Notes under the pieces: generated by a model
What the model saw: only the letters and a program-made list of their open reading frames with translations
Database searches by the model: none
Told to the model about the DNA's origin: nothing
In this document: in pieces, positions 24,920-37,226 of the stretch
Position numbering within the stretch: position 1 is the stretch's first letter
Layout: every line of letters starts with the position of its first letter
Made by a program: the position numbers and the translations under genes
From: Aristolochia californica
Lineage: Eukaryota > Streptophyta > Magnoliopsida > Piperales > Aristolochiaceae
DNA length: 64,000 bases
Direction: 5' to 3'
NCBI GenBank assembly: GCA_029961685.1
Contig: JARWKL010000008.1
Location: forward strand, 7,690,501 to 7,754,500

Positions 24920-25445
24920 ATGTACAGCCCTCAGAAGATTCATTACTATACACAGAAAACGTTTTTTTACAATTTTATTGAGAATTTGGAGAGTTACAGA
25001 ATATTGATTTCGTATCACAAACAACACCAACAGAATATTCATTTATTTTTAGAACCCTGTGGATTGATTTGTCTGCAATAGGAGCTCAGTAGCTTGAACT
25101 TGATGATATTCGATGGATGATGAAATTCAGAAAATTGGATTGTTTGTTCTCTTGTCAATCAAAATATTCACTCGACTTTACCTGATGCATAAAGGAGCCT
25201 CATTAAATTTTCAATGGTCTCAAATCGCTAAAAAATGAAAGCAATGAAGATTGATAATATTCGGCTGAAGAGATGGAGATAAGTAAGCCGAACCTGAAGA
25301 GTCTTAAGTACAATGGTCGAGCTTAAAATAAGCCCACTTTCAACAACACCCTCCCTGGATTAAGCTACGGTGATGCTCACCCTTGACCTCGAATTCTAAT
25401 TCAAACTATCCAGGGATATAGATCACTTGAACTCAAGTTTTTGCC
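24920..25445 (+). pseudogene. F-box/LRR fragment, LRR part only (unit 3, first)
   Basis: The most damaged of the three: a 24-base-scale deletion removes the S-F-D-L strand after LEPCG, and several stops are present. Confidence 0.55.
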
Positions 25446-25489
25446 CAGAAAATAGATTGATTAACACAATACTTTTTTTGTTATTTCAG

Positions 25490-26600
25490 ATCACAAATAG
25501 CAGAGTGTAACAAACAGAAAGCGTAAGAGAACCTTTACTCAGAAGACTAGCAATATCAGCAAGCTACTATAAAATATTATTCAACTACATACTCTCTTTT
25601 CTTCCATTGAAGTGTGCAGTGATGACATCAATTCTATCTAGGCAATGGATAAACATGTGGAAACCCTATGGATTTACAACACTATAATAGGCTTGACAAG
25701 GAGGTCACAACAAATTTAAAGAAGCTATTATAGGCTTGACACTATTATGGATGTACAAGCTGTTTACTAACTTCTACAACTCCGTACTCTGGACAAGATT
25801 AAGAAGTTTCTCCCATTCTTTTGTCTCAGTGACAGATACTCATCCGATCTCACAGAATGGATTAAATTTGTCAAAGTCGAAGGATTTAGGGAGCTTGTGC
25901 TTGATTTGAGTGGAAGTGTAAGGCACTCAGACTCAACAGATGATGATGATATCAGGTGGGGATGAATAAATTCAGAATGTCAAAATCTTTGTTATCTTGT
26001 CTATCAATATCATCTCTCAACTTAACTTGCTGGATACTGTAGCCACCACAAGATGTCAAGGGTTTCAAAACCCTAAGAAGTGTTGCTCTCTATCGTGTGG
26101 CCATTACTGGTGATCAATTAGGTGAGATAATTAGTGGGTCCCCTCTTCTCGAGGACTTGACTTTGAGTTGCTACAACTCCCTGAAGTCAGTGAAGATTGA
26201 TCATCTTCAACTGAAGAGATTAAGAGTGGAGTTAAGTAGCTTGAACTTGACGATATTCGTTGGATGAAGAACTACAAAAAGTGGACTGTTTGTTCTCTTC
26301 TCCATCGATATCTTCACTCAACTTAACCTGATGCATACAATTTCAATGGTTTCAAATCTCTAAAAAATGAAAGTAATGAAGATTGATCAACTTTGGCTAA
26401 AGAGATGGAGATAAGCAAGCCGAACCTGAAGAGTCTCAAGGTCAAGGGTCGAGTTGTGACAAGCCCACTTTCAAAGACATCCCCTCCCTAAATGAAGCTT
26501 CCGAGAGGCTCACCATTGACCTCGACTTCTACTTCGAACTATCCAGGGATGTAGACCACTTGTACTCGAGACTTTCAAATTGAATGCTCAACCCAGCCAG
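25490..26600 (+). pseudogene. F-box/LRR pseudogene (unit 3, second)
   Basis: Acceptor ends at 25489. The F-box LSFLPLKCAVMTSILSRQWI is readable, but stops occur just upstream (GACTAGC and CTATAA) and the following LRR frame is broken (GGGGATGAATAAATT). It keeps the SGSPLLEDLTL repeat, like unit 2. No open stretch of 60 codons remains. Confidence 0.68.
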
Positions 26601-26625
26601 CTGCTACTTTGAACCATCACGTTTG

Positions 26626-26691
26626 TCAAATTGAATGCTCAACCCAACCAGTTCAGCATCTAGAACGGTTGGGTTGAGCATTTCAAATTGA
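26626..26691. repeat. Near-perfect hairpin (unit 3)
   Basis: Counterpart of 2033-2098 with two extra mismatches (TCTAGAACGG loop side and TTTCAAATTGA). Confidence 0.8.
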
Positions 26692-27799
26692 AATACTGGA
26701 TTGTTCAACTTGTCAATATCTCAGGTACTAGCGGAGCTCCAGTAAAATTCTTGTCAAGACTCCGTAGTGTTTACCTATGATAAGCAAGCAGATGAACTTA
26801 AATAGAGTTGAGAAGATTTAAGAAAGCACCATTAAAGGAAAAAAACAAAGAGGATTCAAATAGTGATGGAGAGAGCATCAGATTAACACATTTTAAACAG
26901 ATGAATGAATAAGAAAAAGGCTTACAAATGGATCGATTGCAGTACAGGAAACCACTCTCCTAGAAAAAAGAGGATCACATCTTTGAACAGCTATGTTGTT
27001 CCTCTTCTCTGCTGCAATTTCTTTACAAGACACAAAATAAGAAGAAGATGAAAGGAAAGACAAAACACTCTTGATTCTCTTTCCCCTACTCTCCTGCTTT
27101 ATATAACTCTTGTTTACACATTTCTTATTGTAACAAAAAATTCAGACATTCAATGCACTCATAAAATTGGTTGTAAAAAACCTGAAAGTTGGCTGTAACT
27201 TGTAAGACAACAGAAAATCGATGGTCTTCCCTACTCTTTCCTGCTTTATATAACTCTTGTTTATGCATTTTTGGCCGTAACAAACAATGCAATCATTGAA
27301 TGCACTCATAAAATTGGTTGTAACAAACCTGAAAATTAGTTGTAACTTGTAAGACACCAGGAAATTGGTTGTTACAAACCTGACGATGGGGCGTGATAGA
27401 TGTTGCTGTGTCAGTAACCATTTTAGGATGGAAGCAGAAAGTGCCATTAGGCAAATTGCCACATGGATGAGTGGTGTCAGAACCGAAACTGACCCATCGG
27501 TTCAATGATTTTTTGTTTCTTATATAGGGAAAATAGATTTAGCTTAAAACCGAAAGATCCGGCCCGTTTGTCTGGTCCTATAGTAATTGGACCAAGTAAG
27601 ATTAGGTCCGGTTCAATGCTTACAAAGTAATGTGAAAAAAATTTTGTTATATTTTATTGGGGTTTCTTTGAGTTATGAAGTTTCTTTCCATTTGGTTTTC
27701 AAGATTTCTTTCAAAAAAAATTTTGAGTTCAATAAAATAAATAAGTTCCTAGACTGTAGAAATAAGAAATAGAACATGGTTACCTAATCCAGTGCAAAA

Positions 27800-28390
27800 G
27801 CAACCTAGAGAGCAATGACACAGACATTGAGTGAAATAGTATGGGTGAAGTCACTTCTCTTTGAATCTACCTCAATGAAACTTCACTGTGACAATCAAAC
27901 AACTATTTAAGTTATCTACAATTCACTCTTTTCTAAAGGAACAAAACATAATGAGATTGATTATCATTTCATTTGAGAAAAATAAATTAGTTGGGATTAT
28001 CTGCCTTCAATATATCTCTTCCCAAAGCTAGGTGACTGATATCTTCACTAAAGAGATTGCAATGAGACCACTTTTGTATACTTGTTCCAAATTGGGGGCC
28101 TATGATGTGTGTGCATCAACTTGAGGGGAGCATTGGAGAAGGGAAAAGGCTAAATTATAATTTTTTTTGTTATATGTCTATCCATCTATATCACTTATAT
28201 AAACGGGCAACTTTGTCTAAATTTAGTCTTTCCAAGGGAGAAGAGAGGAACATGCTCTAAACTTCTCTTTCTTTTCCTCTTAACTCTCTTTCTCTTGTGT
28301 AGCTTTCTCCATCCTCTCCTTCTTCCTCTTCTTTCTCCTCTCTTCTTCAATTTCCTTCCTTCTTCTTCTTCTACACTCAACCTTAAGAGA
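27800..28390 (+). mobile_element. Copia RNase H tail and LTR remnant (unit 3)
   Basis: Counterpart of 3190-3765. It has a small insertion in the CDNQTT motif and more stops. The polypurine tract is shortened to GAGGGGAG. Confidence 0.7.
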
Positions 28391-28473
28391 AAACTCAAGA
28401 TAAATTAATGGAATCATAGAATCTAATATTTCTAATTTTATATGGATATTTGAAGTGGACCATAGCCAATCAA

Positions 28474-28845
28474 ATGGATATGCTACTAGAAATTTCCTTT
28501 GAAGGATTTTTAAACTACACAACATACTTAAGGCATATAATAGGTAACTTGAGTGTTTGTTATCATCAAAATTATCTCAATGGAGATCTTAAGACCAACA
28601 TTCCCTCCATTTTTATGAAGATAAACATTCACAAGTTTATAGTAATACAAATGTTATGAGTGCATAAAATGAATACAAAAATTTTCTTTGAGGAATTTTT
28701 AAACTACATAACATACTTAAGCCATATAATTGGTAACTTGAGTGTTTGTTATCATAAAAATTATCTCAATGGGGTTCTTAAAACCAACATTCCCTACATT
28801 TTTATAGCAGACACTCATAAGTTTTTAGTGATACAAATGTTATGA
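28474..28845. repeat. Tandem 185-bp repeat (unit 3)
   Basis: Counterpart of 3851-4222. A TGA at the repeat junction splits the reading frame that is open in units 1 and 2. Confidence 0.7.
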
Positions 28846-28910
28846 ATGCATAAAAGGAATACCAAATACAAAAATCAAACTCTTTCATCTTAACTCCCCA
28901 AAGTTCAATG

Positions 28911-29900
28911 CTATGTTGACTTTGTGTGGATTTTTATACGTTCACTCCAAATTTTATCCTCCTTTTGATATCATCAAAATTTATAATGGAGACTATAGGT
29001 ATGCTCCCCTTATAGTGATGCTCCCCCGACGTCATGCAATGGTCTCTCTCTGGCTATTGCATTCTACTACCCCTAAGATATGTACATTAGCTTGTAATTG
29101 TACTCCCCCTTAAATTTTACCCTCTCTTTATTTTCATGCTTTCAAGATTTCTGAAGTAGTCTCAAGTAATATCACAATCAAAACACAACTCTCTTTTTTT
29201 GGGATCTTGGGACTACATGTCTCATTGCATACTCACAAAACCATACACAATGACTAAAACACTGGTCAAAATTTTTAGTCAATTTTCACTTCTGAAGCTG
29301 AGCTAGCAAAGCTCTACTTTCACCTGGATTTACGAAGTGGTTCCCTAGAAGCTAATTTTCAAGACCCTTGTCTAGAGTGTATAACCTCCTTTTGGGCTAC
29401 AGTTTCTCGTTCTTTACCCTACTGCTTCTTTCTCCTTTTCAATTTTCTTACCAATTATGCTCATTTGACACTCTTGGTCTCATGACCAACTTTCTCAACT
29501 TGAGATGACTTCTTCATCTCCTTTATGCACGACCCTTCATTTGGTTTCATTCACATTTCTCCCAAATTCTTCTATAAACTAGCCCTAGGCTCCATTTCTT
29601 TCACCATACTCTGTAGTTCCTTTTTGAGCCTTTAGTTTTTCATTTGCAGAAATCAAGTGAGATTTTGGGATTTTTGGTTTTCAACTTATCTCATTTCCGT
29701 GGCTTCTTTATTTGCTGGCCTCTATCTCAAACTCCTTATGAGGTTGCTTTCTTCTTCTTTTACTACTCAAAAAAGATCTGCTGATTTCATAATATGAGTT
29801 CTATCTCATTTCTTCATTCATGCTTCTTGCACACTATTCATTGCCTTAATTTACCCTATAGACTCAAAACAACATAGCAAAAAAATCACAAAATCTCACT
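28911..29900 (-). mobile_element. Minus-strand copia debris (unit 3)
   Basis: Counterpart of 4290-5300, with the most substitutions; the polypurine-like word is changed (CCTCCTTTTGATATC on plus). Confidence 0.33.
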
Positions 29901-30174
29901 TTAATATTGATGGATTTTAAAATAAATTCAGCCAAAACATTTATTATATCCAAGATGAATCTCATCATCAATGATTTTAAAATAGATGATATTCAAGATG
30001 AGAACATCTCTATGAGACTTTCTTACTCTTACAAACTTACTCCTAGTTTGAAACCAAAAGAAATGTAAAAGAAGATATTGAATTGCTACATTGGGAACTC
30101 TAATGATTTAGAATATGCAAAAATATTCAAGAAATAAAACATCTTTATGAATAATTTTCACTTCGATTGCCTTT

Positions 30175-30402
30175 AGACCAAAAAATCTTAGCTAAGGTGT
30201 AGTTTTGGATAAAATTGAAAAGTCACCTACAAAATAATAATTGTCATTTCTAATTAATGTAAAAGGATATCATTGTTATGGGATACCTCATTTCCCATAA
30301 CAACAATATCCTTTTACATTAATTAGAAATGACAATTATTATTTTGTAGGTGACTTTTCAATTTTATCCAAAACTACACCTTAGTTAAGATTTTTTTAGT
30401 CT
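30175..30402. mobile_element. Complete foldback MITE (unit 3)
   Basis: Two arms of about 109 bp (30175-30283 and 30293-30402) are near-perfect reverse complements with a 9-base loop (TACCTCATT). Terminal word AATCTTAGCTAAGGTGTAG. No coding capacity and no clear target duplication. Units 1 and 2 keep only the right arm and the outer left tip. Confidence 0.88.
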
Positions 30403-30786
30403 TTGTAGTTTGACTTGCTATAATTAGCAACACTAAAAAGTAGACAAGGTGGGTAATGTGTTAAGTATCAACCTCAAGAATTGACGTAACTGATAATATC
30501 TGTATCATTACATCTAATATGCATCATTTTTTGGATTGTATTAGTTATGTATCATCTTTCAAAGCTAATCAACACACCCAAAGTCCAACACATATTACTC
30601 GATACATTATATAAGTGACAAACGCATCCCTTGGTAAGAGGACTAAAAGCTCCAGATCCACAATGATGTTTTTTAAGTGTTTCAGAAGAAAAATCACGAA
30701 AGGCATCCCATTAAATTTCATGTATGGTCTTTCTCAACCTTGTCTAGGATAGATAAAGGAGGTGATTGTGAAGCAGCCAAATGATG

Positions 30787-31206
30787 TGTTGGAAGATGGG
30801 CTCCAGCCCACACGACCAAGGAAGGCCCACATATCTAAGAGTTATAACATAGGCCACCTGACCAAGAAAGGCCCACAAAATGGGCCCAAGGACCACCAAC
30901 CATGATTACCACAAGCTGACATCCTTATCACATTAGTTGGAAGATCAATAAGGACTCACAAAGGCATCTTTATCTTATGGTCACGTCCTAGAAGAGTTCT
31001 AGTTTGAGTAATGTTTGTCTTTTACCTATATTGAGTTATTTAATTATACTAGGACTTATTTTTAAGAGTTAGAGTTTGGGTGTAATTGGGACAAAGGTAA
31101 TTTTATTGTAATTGGACTCTGCTACCTTCCTCTATTATAAATAGAGGTTAATGTACTCTGGTTATAATAATTCAATGAAGTATTTCTCTTTTTCATAAAT
31201 TCATCA
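30787..31206 (+). mobile_element. Solo LTR with TGATG target duplication (unit 3)
   Basis: Counterpart of 6086-6507. Flanks TGATG at 30782-30786 and 31207-31211. TATA box 31136-31143. Confidence 0.88.
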
Positions 31207-31211
31207 TGATG

Positions 31212-32965
31212 AAGGTGAGAAAATTCAAGCAACCAATGAAGATTTGAGAAGGCGCTTCAATGCACAAGAACAAGTCTTTGAACCACCAACAGAGGAACAA
31301 AAAGAATTGCTTGAATTGAATCAGTGTGAAGACATAAGTATACATGGGTTTACATAGTTTTCCAAAACCCCAAAAAATGGGAATACAAAGGTCTGAATTT
31401 CTCACATTGAAGTGTCTTAGTGTCATCTAGGCGTCTTTACAAATTTGGACAAATCAATGGGTTGTTCCTTTCATTCTTCTTCTGCGATTATTGGATCTTG
31501 ATCCTCTTCACTTCAGTGATTCATTTGTCCTTGATTCTCCCTTTTATTGACTGATTTGTCAGGATAATTATCCTTGATTGATTTTGATTAATTGAGTATG
31601 ATTTGTAGGAGAATCTTGAATAGCTAATTTTGCTTGTGGTAGGACCCTCATTTGGGTGATTGTAGGATAACTAATTATAGAAGATCCTTGAGGTGGCTGA
31701 GATTCATCCATGCTTGAAGACGTCCCCCTTTGCATGGCTTGCATAACTGAGAATAATGTCTCCTTGGCATGGGTGTGAACCTATCTTCTTGTAGGTTTTC
31801 CATGGGCATGATTTCTATGTTAATGATTCATTCCTTGGGCATGTCTTCTATATTCATGTTTCTTTGTGTAGCTTTAGGTTGTGCAGCAGAGGGGAAGAGT
31901 AAGACTCAGGAGTAAAGATCCCCTTCCCATCCATGTGTGCGCCACTCTCACAAGAAAACAAGCACAACTAAGAACTAGTTCCTATGGATTTTGCATCACA
32001 ATGCTATCAACACTTGGCATGAGACTTAAGACAGAGTTTGAAAAGGATTCGTTCAAAGTAAACTTATAGGGAGTGAATAGGTTTACTAAAAAATTATGAA
32101 CTTTAAATCAATCTAGCATAATCACATCCACAACACCAATATTTAAAGTGGTTCACAATCACTATCTTAGATTGTGGCTCTACTCCCAGGGATCTCTTAC
32201 CTTGGAGTTAAAGGATCCACTATGTAAAGCCAAACGACATCTACAAATTAGAACCACACAGGTTCAATTACAACACCTTCCCCTAACAGTTAGGGGCTTA
32301 TAGTTAACAAACTCTAAATAAAAAACCTATAACAACACTTTTTTCACACAAGGACTTACTAAAACAACAATAACAATAACAACAATAACAACAACAACAA
32401 CAATAGCAACATCAACAGCTATACTTGCCCACATATGGACTTATGGAAACAACAACTCCTGCCCGGACATGGTCTTATGGCAATAGAAAATACTAACCCA
32501 CATAGATCTTATGGCAAGAACAACACTTGTCCACATAGGGACTTACGACAACATTAAGTATAGATGCTTAGCAAGTTAACAAATGACTACATAACAAAGG
32601 TCTCTTGCTTTTCAATCAAGCACAATATGCCTCTTGATAGACAGATAGATCAATGGAACAACATAATATAATATAAAAAATACTTAAGTGGTTCTACAAA
32701 TATGATTGGCCCCACTATGTATAAAAATTAAAAGTATACAATAATCTCTTCAAAGAGTTTTGATATCAAAATTCAAAACTCAGATAAAGTAATTTATCAA
32801 AACTCAAATCAACCAAACAAAGTACTAAAATAACTATGAATGTAAAAGCAAATACTTAGATTCCTTGAAAAGCTCAATTTGAAGACCTCCATTCTTCTAA
32901 TTTCAGAGTATGGGACAAGTGGATGACAGAGTATGAATGTGAGGCACTTCAAATTCATGACTAAG
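31212..32965 (-). mobile_element. Minus-strand LTR-like remnant (unit 3)
   Basis: Counterpart of 6513-8341, nearly identical to unit 2. Short AAC/AAT microsatellite at about 32363-32405. Ends at the copia insertion site, CTAAG (32961-32965). Confidence 0.4.
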
Positions 32966-34603
32966 TGTTGAGCATAGGTTGACTCCTATGTTATTTTTTA
33001 TGATAACATAACTAAATTTATCTAACAATTTGAAAAACTAAGTATTCAGATATTTCACCTTCAAGAGTCAATGCATCTCAAGGTTTAAAACTTCAAAACG
33101 ATCAAGCTTACACAATATCTCGAGCATCAATGAAGGACAACACAAGAAGAAGCACCCACGAGGAAGAAGACAACGAGAAGACTAGAGTTCAAATGTAAAA
33201 ATTAAATGTCCATACTAAGTCACAATGTAAGAGAGTATTCCTAAACTCCCTTCGTTAAGTACAATAGTGAAATTGGAGCTTTAAGTCACAAAATGCATAT
33301 AGATATGTTTAAGAACATCACTTTGAACTTGTTAGAGAACTTAGAGAAAAAAACATTCTCATATTTTAAATGTCAACATAGTTGAAGTGACACTGGAGTG
33401 ATCGATCATCTAGAAGTGCAGGGGCCAGAAATATAAAGCATGATTAAGAAACACTAGTCAATAGATCCATCATCTAGAACATGACTATTTCATGCTATGA
33501 AGCCTGATCAATCATCCCATTTGGATCGATTGATCAATTCTACCCAGGCAAACAAATTTTACATGGAATAATTGATCACCCCACCTGATTGATTGATCAG
33601 ACATAATCTTGGAAATCAAACATAATCTTGCAAGTCTGAGGCATAAAACATGATTGATCATAGGAAATGCTCTAATCGATCATATTTGTATTGCATAGTC
33701 AGAGGGAATTCTGATTGATCGATCATCCCGTAGTCAATGAATGAGTAACATAAATTTTCTAGACCAACTGTAACATATTGATCAATCAGTCCATCAATCA
33801 ATATGTCACTGTCTAATAGAAAAGTAGTTGTTATGATCAATTGATCGATTAGTCACATAACAATGATCAATCAATAAAAGTACTGATTTTTGCTAACGGG
33901 AAAAAAAAATGACTAGTTTGAGTTGGTAAAGTTTTTAATACCCCACCAAACATTGTATTGAAAATTTTAATGAGCATTTATTTGCAAATATCCTCAGCAT
34001 TTACTCTCAATCTTGCAAAATCTCTGAAAAATGCTTTAGAGTGGAGGAGTGAGTCATTTTCTTTGAAATTTCAAGTCTCTTTCCATCCCATCCATGCTTT
34101 AATTTAGTCAAGCTCCTTCAATCACTTCACATTGTGTTGCCAAGGAAGAGGAAGCTTGGATCTCTCAAGGAGAATGATCTCTCCAAGTAAGGGTGTACAT
34201 TTTTCCTATATATTTACTTAAATTTATGAAAGGTACATCTAGAACCTATAGAATCTAGATACAAAGGGCCAGCTAGAGCTAGAATCTATTAGCAATCTCT
34301 TGGGAAGATTGGTGTTGTAAAATACATATATTGAGCTACACGTGGTTTAAAGAAAACTGAAATCTCTTTATGTAATTTCGGCTATTAGAGCTTTTGAATA
34401 GTGGAATTTCCCAAGCAATGGTTCTCTCGCAGTGAATACCAATAGGAAAACATCAGTAACAAAATTTTTTTTGTCTCCTATGGTGTGTGCATGTTTTGTT
34501 TTACATCGAATTACTTTTATGCATGATTTTTATTACACATGCAACTTAATGTTAATTCAATATTCTCAATTCATCCTCCCCTTGAGAAGCCATTGGGCCA
34601 ACA
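32966..34603 (+). mobile_element. Copia 5' LTR, 1638 bp (unit 3)
   Basis: Counterpart of 8342-9977, beginning TGTTGAGCATAGG and ending GGGCCAACA. Carries the same GATC-rich middle block (about 33400-33880). Confidence 0.9.
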
Positions 34604-34670
34604 ATTGGTATCAGAGTGGGCCAAACACTTAATTGAAATCAAAATCCTCATGATTTTGAAAAAATAATAA

Positions 34671-36150
34671 ATGGCATCTCAAGAAAAATTGCTCTTCCCC
34701 GAAGAACAATAAGCCAACTATCCACCTTTCTTCAATGGAAAAAAATATGGATATTCTAAGGTAAGAATGGAATTCTTCCTTCAATCTATGAATTTGGACA
34801 TATAGCATGCAACAGAGAATGGTCCTTTTGAGCCACAAAAATTTGAATATGGCCTTCCGATTGAAAATGAATTCAATAAGCTAACTAGGAAAGAGAAAGA
34901 GCAGCTCAAGACAAACTCTAAGGCCTTTCCCCTAGAACCAAATGAGTTCAATAGGGTCCCCACATGTAAAATTGTCAAGGAAATTTGGAAAAAACTAAAG
35001 GTCACACATGAAGGAATCACTAGTGTAAAAGACTCTAGAATTAGCTTATTGCTAGCCCAAGAAGATGAATTCAAAAAAAAACTAGGTGAATCAATAGCTG
35101 AGATGAACTCTAGGTTCACTCATATAATTAATGAGTTGAGCAATCTAGGAGAAGAGACTTCCTTCTATAGACAAAATGACACGCTACTCAAGGCACTTCC
35201 AAAGTCAAGAGAGACGAGGAAGATAACCTTGCATGAGAATGATAACTTTAGAACTATAAGCTCAGAAGAGCTACTGTGAATCCTTCTCACTTATGAGATG
35301 GAACCTCAAGATGTTGAGGAAGAGCAAGCTAAGAAAATTGCTCTTACGGCCAAGACGAGTGTTGAAAGTAACTCTAGTGAAGAAAGCTCTGATGACGTAA
35401 GTTTCATCACTAGACATCTTCAGAGAATCTATAGGAAAAAGAAGAATTTCATAAAAGGCCAATATATAACTCAAAATGGCAAATTCTATAAGGAAACTAT
35501 TGTTTGTTTTGAGTGTGGGAAACTAGGACATAAAAGGAACAAATATTCAAAGCTTGAAGAAAGAACCCCATGTACAAACAAAAATCCCAAGAACAAAAAG
35601 AAGAAAGTCTTGATCTCAGCTTGGGATGCAATTGAAGAAAAAAGTCTATTCATTGTCTAAACAAATATAAAGAAAAAATGCAATGCTCAATTACATGAGA
35701 TTGCAAGGCTCAAAGAAGAGCTTGTTGTCATGAAGGAAGCTAATGAAATATATATAGAAAATGCCTCAAGACTAAATGGATTGATAGACAAGCTACCATG
35801 TGATTGACTTGCATTTGAAAAGAAGACTTTAGACTTAGAATGTCAAGTCAAATTTCTCTCTCAAATCCACACCTAAGAAGAAAGTTGGAAAGAATAGTAC
35901 AAAGCAAAACAATAAATTTTATCCCATTCCTCACATTAGATGCCACTATTGTAATGAGATGAGTCACTATGATCACATTTGTGAAGTTAAGAATTAAAAA
36001 GGCATCAAACCCAAATCAACCAAAAAGGTTGTAGTAACCCAAAAGAAGTTGAGCAAACAAGTTTGGAAGCCCAAATAAGCTAGAACCTCAAATGTTATCC
36101 CAAAGGGACCCAACCTAAAATGGATCTCTAAGGGTTAAAATTTTCATGAT
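34671..36150 (+). pseudogene. Copia gag pseudogene (unit 3)
   Basis: MASQEKLLFPEEQ start with an early stop (CAATAA) and the shared MNLDI stop. Otherwise the most complete gag: FNRVPTCKIVKEIWKKLK, then an open run through KALPKSRETRKITLHENDNF where units 1 and 2 have a stop. Knuckle CFECGKLGHKRNKYS lacks the last cysteine. It is followed by a coiled-coil-like segment LHEIARLKEELVVMKEANE. Confidence 0.85.
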
Positions 36151-36582
36151 TGTTGGAAGATAAGGCTCAAGCCCACACGACCAAGGAAGGCCCACATATC
36201 CAAGAGTATAATAAGATGGGCCAAATAACCAAAGAAGGTCACAAGATGGGCCCAAGGCCATAATAAGTAGGACCCACAACGATTACCATGAGTTGGCATC
36301 CTTATCACATTAGTTGGAAGATCAAGAAGGACTCAAGAAAATATCTTTATCTAATGGTCACGTCGTAGAAGAGTTTTAGTTTGAGTTAGGTTTGTCTTTT
36401 ATCTATATTGAGTTATTTAATTATGCTAGGACTTATCTTTCAGTGTTAGAGTTTGGGTGTAATTGGGACAAAGGTAGTTTTATTGTAATTGGACTCTACT
36501 ACCTTCCTCTATTATAAATAGAGGTTCATGTACACTGATTACAACAAGTCAATAAAATTTTATCTTTCCCATAAATTCAACA
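36151..36582 (+). mobile_element. Second solo LTR of the TGTTGGAAG family
   Basis: 432 bp starting TGTTGGAAGATAAGGCTC and ending ATAAATTCAACA, inserted in the copia gag-protease region of unit 3 only. Units 1 and 2 show the empty site (TTTTCGTGATGTAGG). Target duplication ATGAT/GTGAT (36146-36150 and 36583-36587), one change. Confidence 0.88.
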
Positions 36583-36599
36583 GTGATGTAGGTATGTCA

Positions 36600-37226
36600 C
36601 CAAGCCAAGGCACCAAAAAAAAAATTGGATTTTTGATAGAGGTTGCTCGAGGCACATGACCAGTGATAAGAAGAAGTTCATTGAACTCAATCCCAGTGAT
36701 GGAGGTCATGTAAGTTTCAGAGACAATAACAAAGGTACCATAAAAGGAATTGGTAAAATAAGTACCTCAACCTCTTTCATATCTGACGTGTATTATGTAG
36801 AAGGGTTGATGCATGACTTGCTTAACATTAGTCAATTTTTTATAAAGGAAACAAAGTTTCATTTGAAAAGGACAAATGCTTAGTAAAGAAAGAAAATGAT
36901 GAACTAGTTCTAGAGAGACATAGAAATAGAAATCTCTATGTTGTGAACAAAGTCAATTTACCCTCAACTAGTGCCATCGGTTTGGGTGCAAAATGGATAA
37001 ATCTTGGTTATGGTATAAGTGACTAGAACATATAGGAATAAATTTCTTGAACAAACTAGTGAAAAAGAATCTAGTGAGAGGACTACCAGATCAAAAATTT
37101 GTAAGAGAGAGTCCTTGTGATACTTGCCAATTAGGAAAGCAACACAAAATTTATTTCAATGCCAAGAATATAGTTTCAACCTATTGTCCACTTCAACTAA
37201 TCCACATGGACTTAATTGGACCTACT
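36600..37226 (+). pseudogene. Copia protease and gag-pre-integrase remains
   Basis: Around 36625 it reads WIFDRGCSRHMTSDKKKF, the copia protease core. The catalytic D-S-G has become D-R-G. Then HVSFRDNNKGTIKGIGKI and VEGLMHDLLNISQF. At 37047-37226 comes NKLVKKNLVRGLPDQKF and CDTCQLGKQHK, the pre-integrase zinc-binding region, ending LIHMDLIGPT. Several stops lie between. It breaks off at 37226, where integrase should begin. Confidence 0.85.

Larger units (their letters stand above)
23985..36648 (+). repeat. Tandem segmental unit 3
   Basis: Third copy. Its leader lacks about 200 bp that unit 2 has (unit 2 positions about 12014-12210). It contains an additional 432-bp LTR insertion at 36151. 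Similarity to units 1 and 2 stops after 36648 (GGTTGCTC), where unit 3 continues into GAGGCACATGACC, the expected continuation of a copia protease region. Unit 3 therefore keeps the uninterrupted copia sequence and units 1 and 2 carry the recombinant joint. Confidence 0.93.

Noticed and set aside
1..36648. CRISPR-like or phage-like repeat system
   Set aside because: Repeats are kilobase-scale segmental copies, minisatellites and LTRs of a plant nuclear genome; no short regular repeats with unique spacers.
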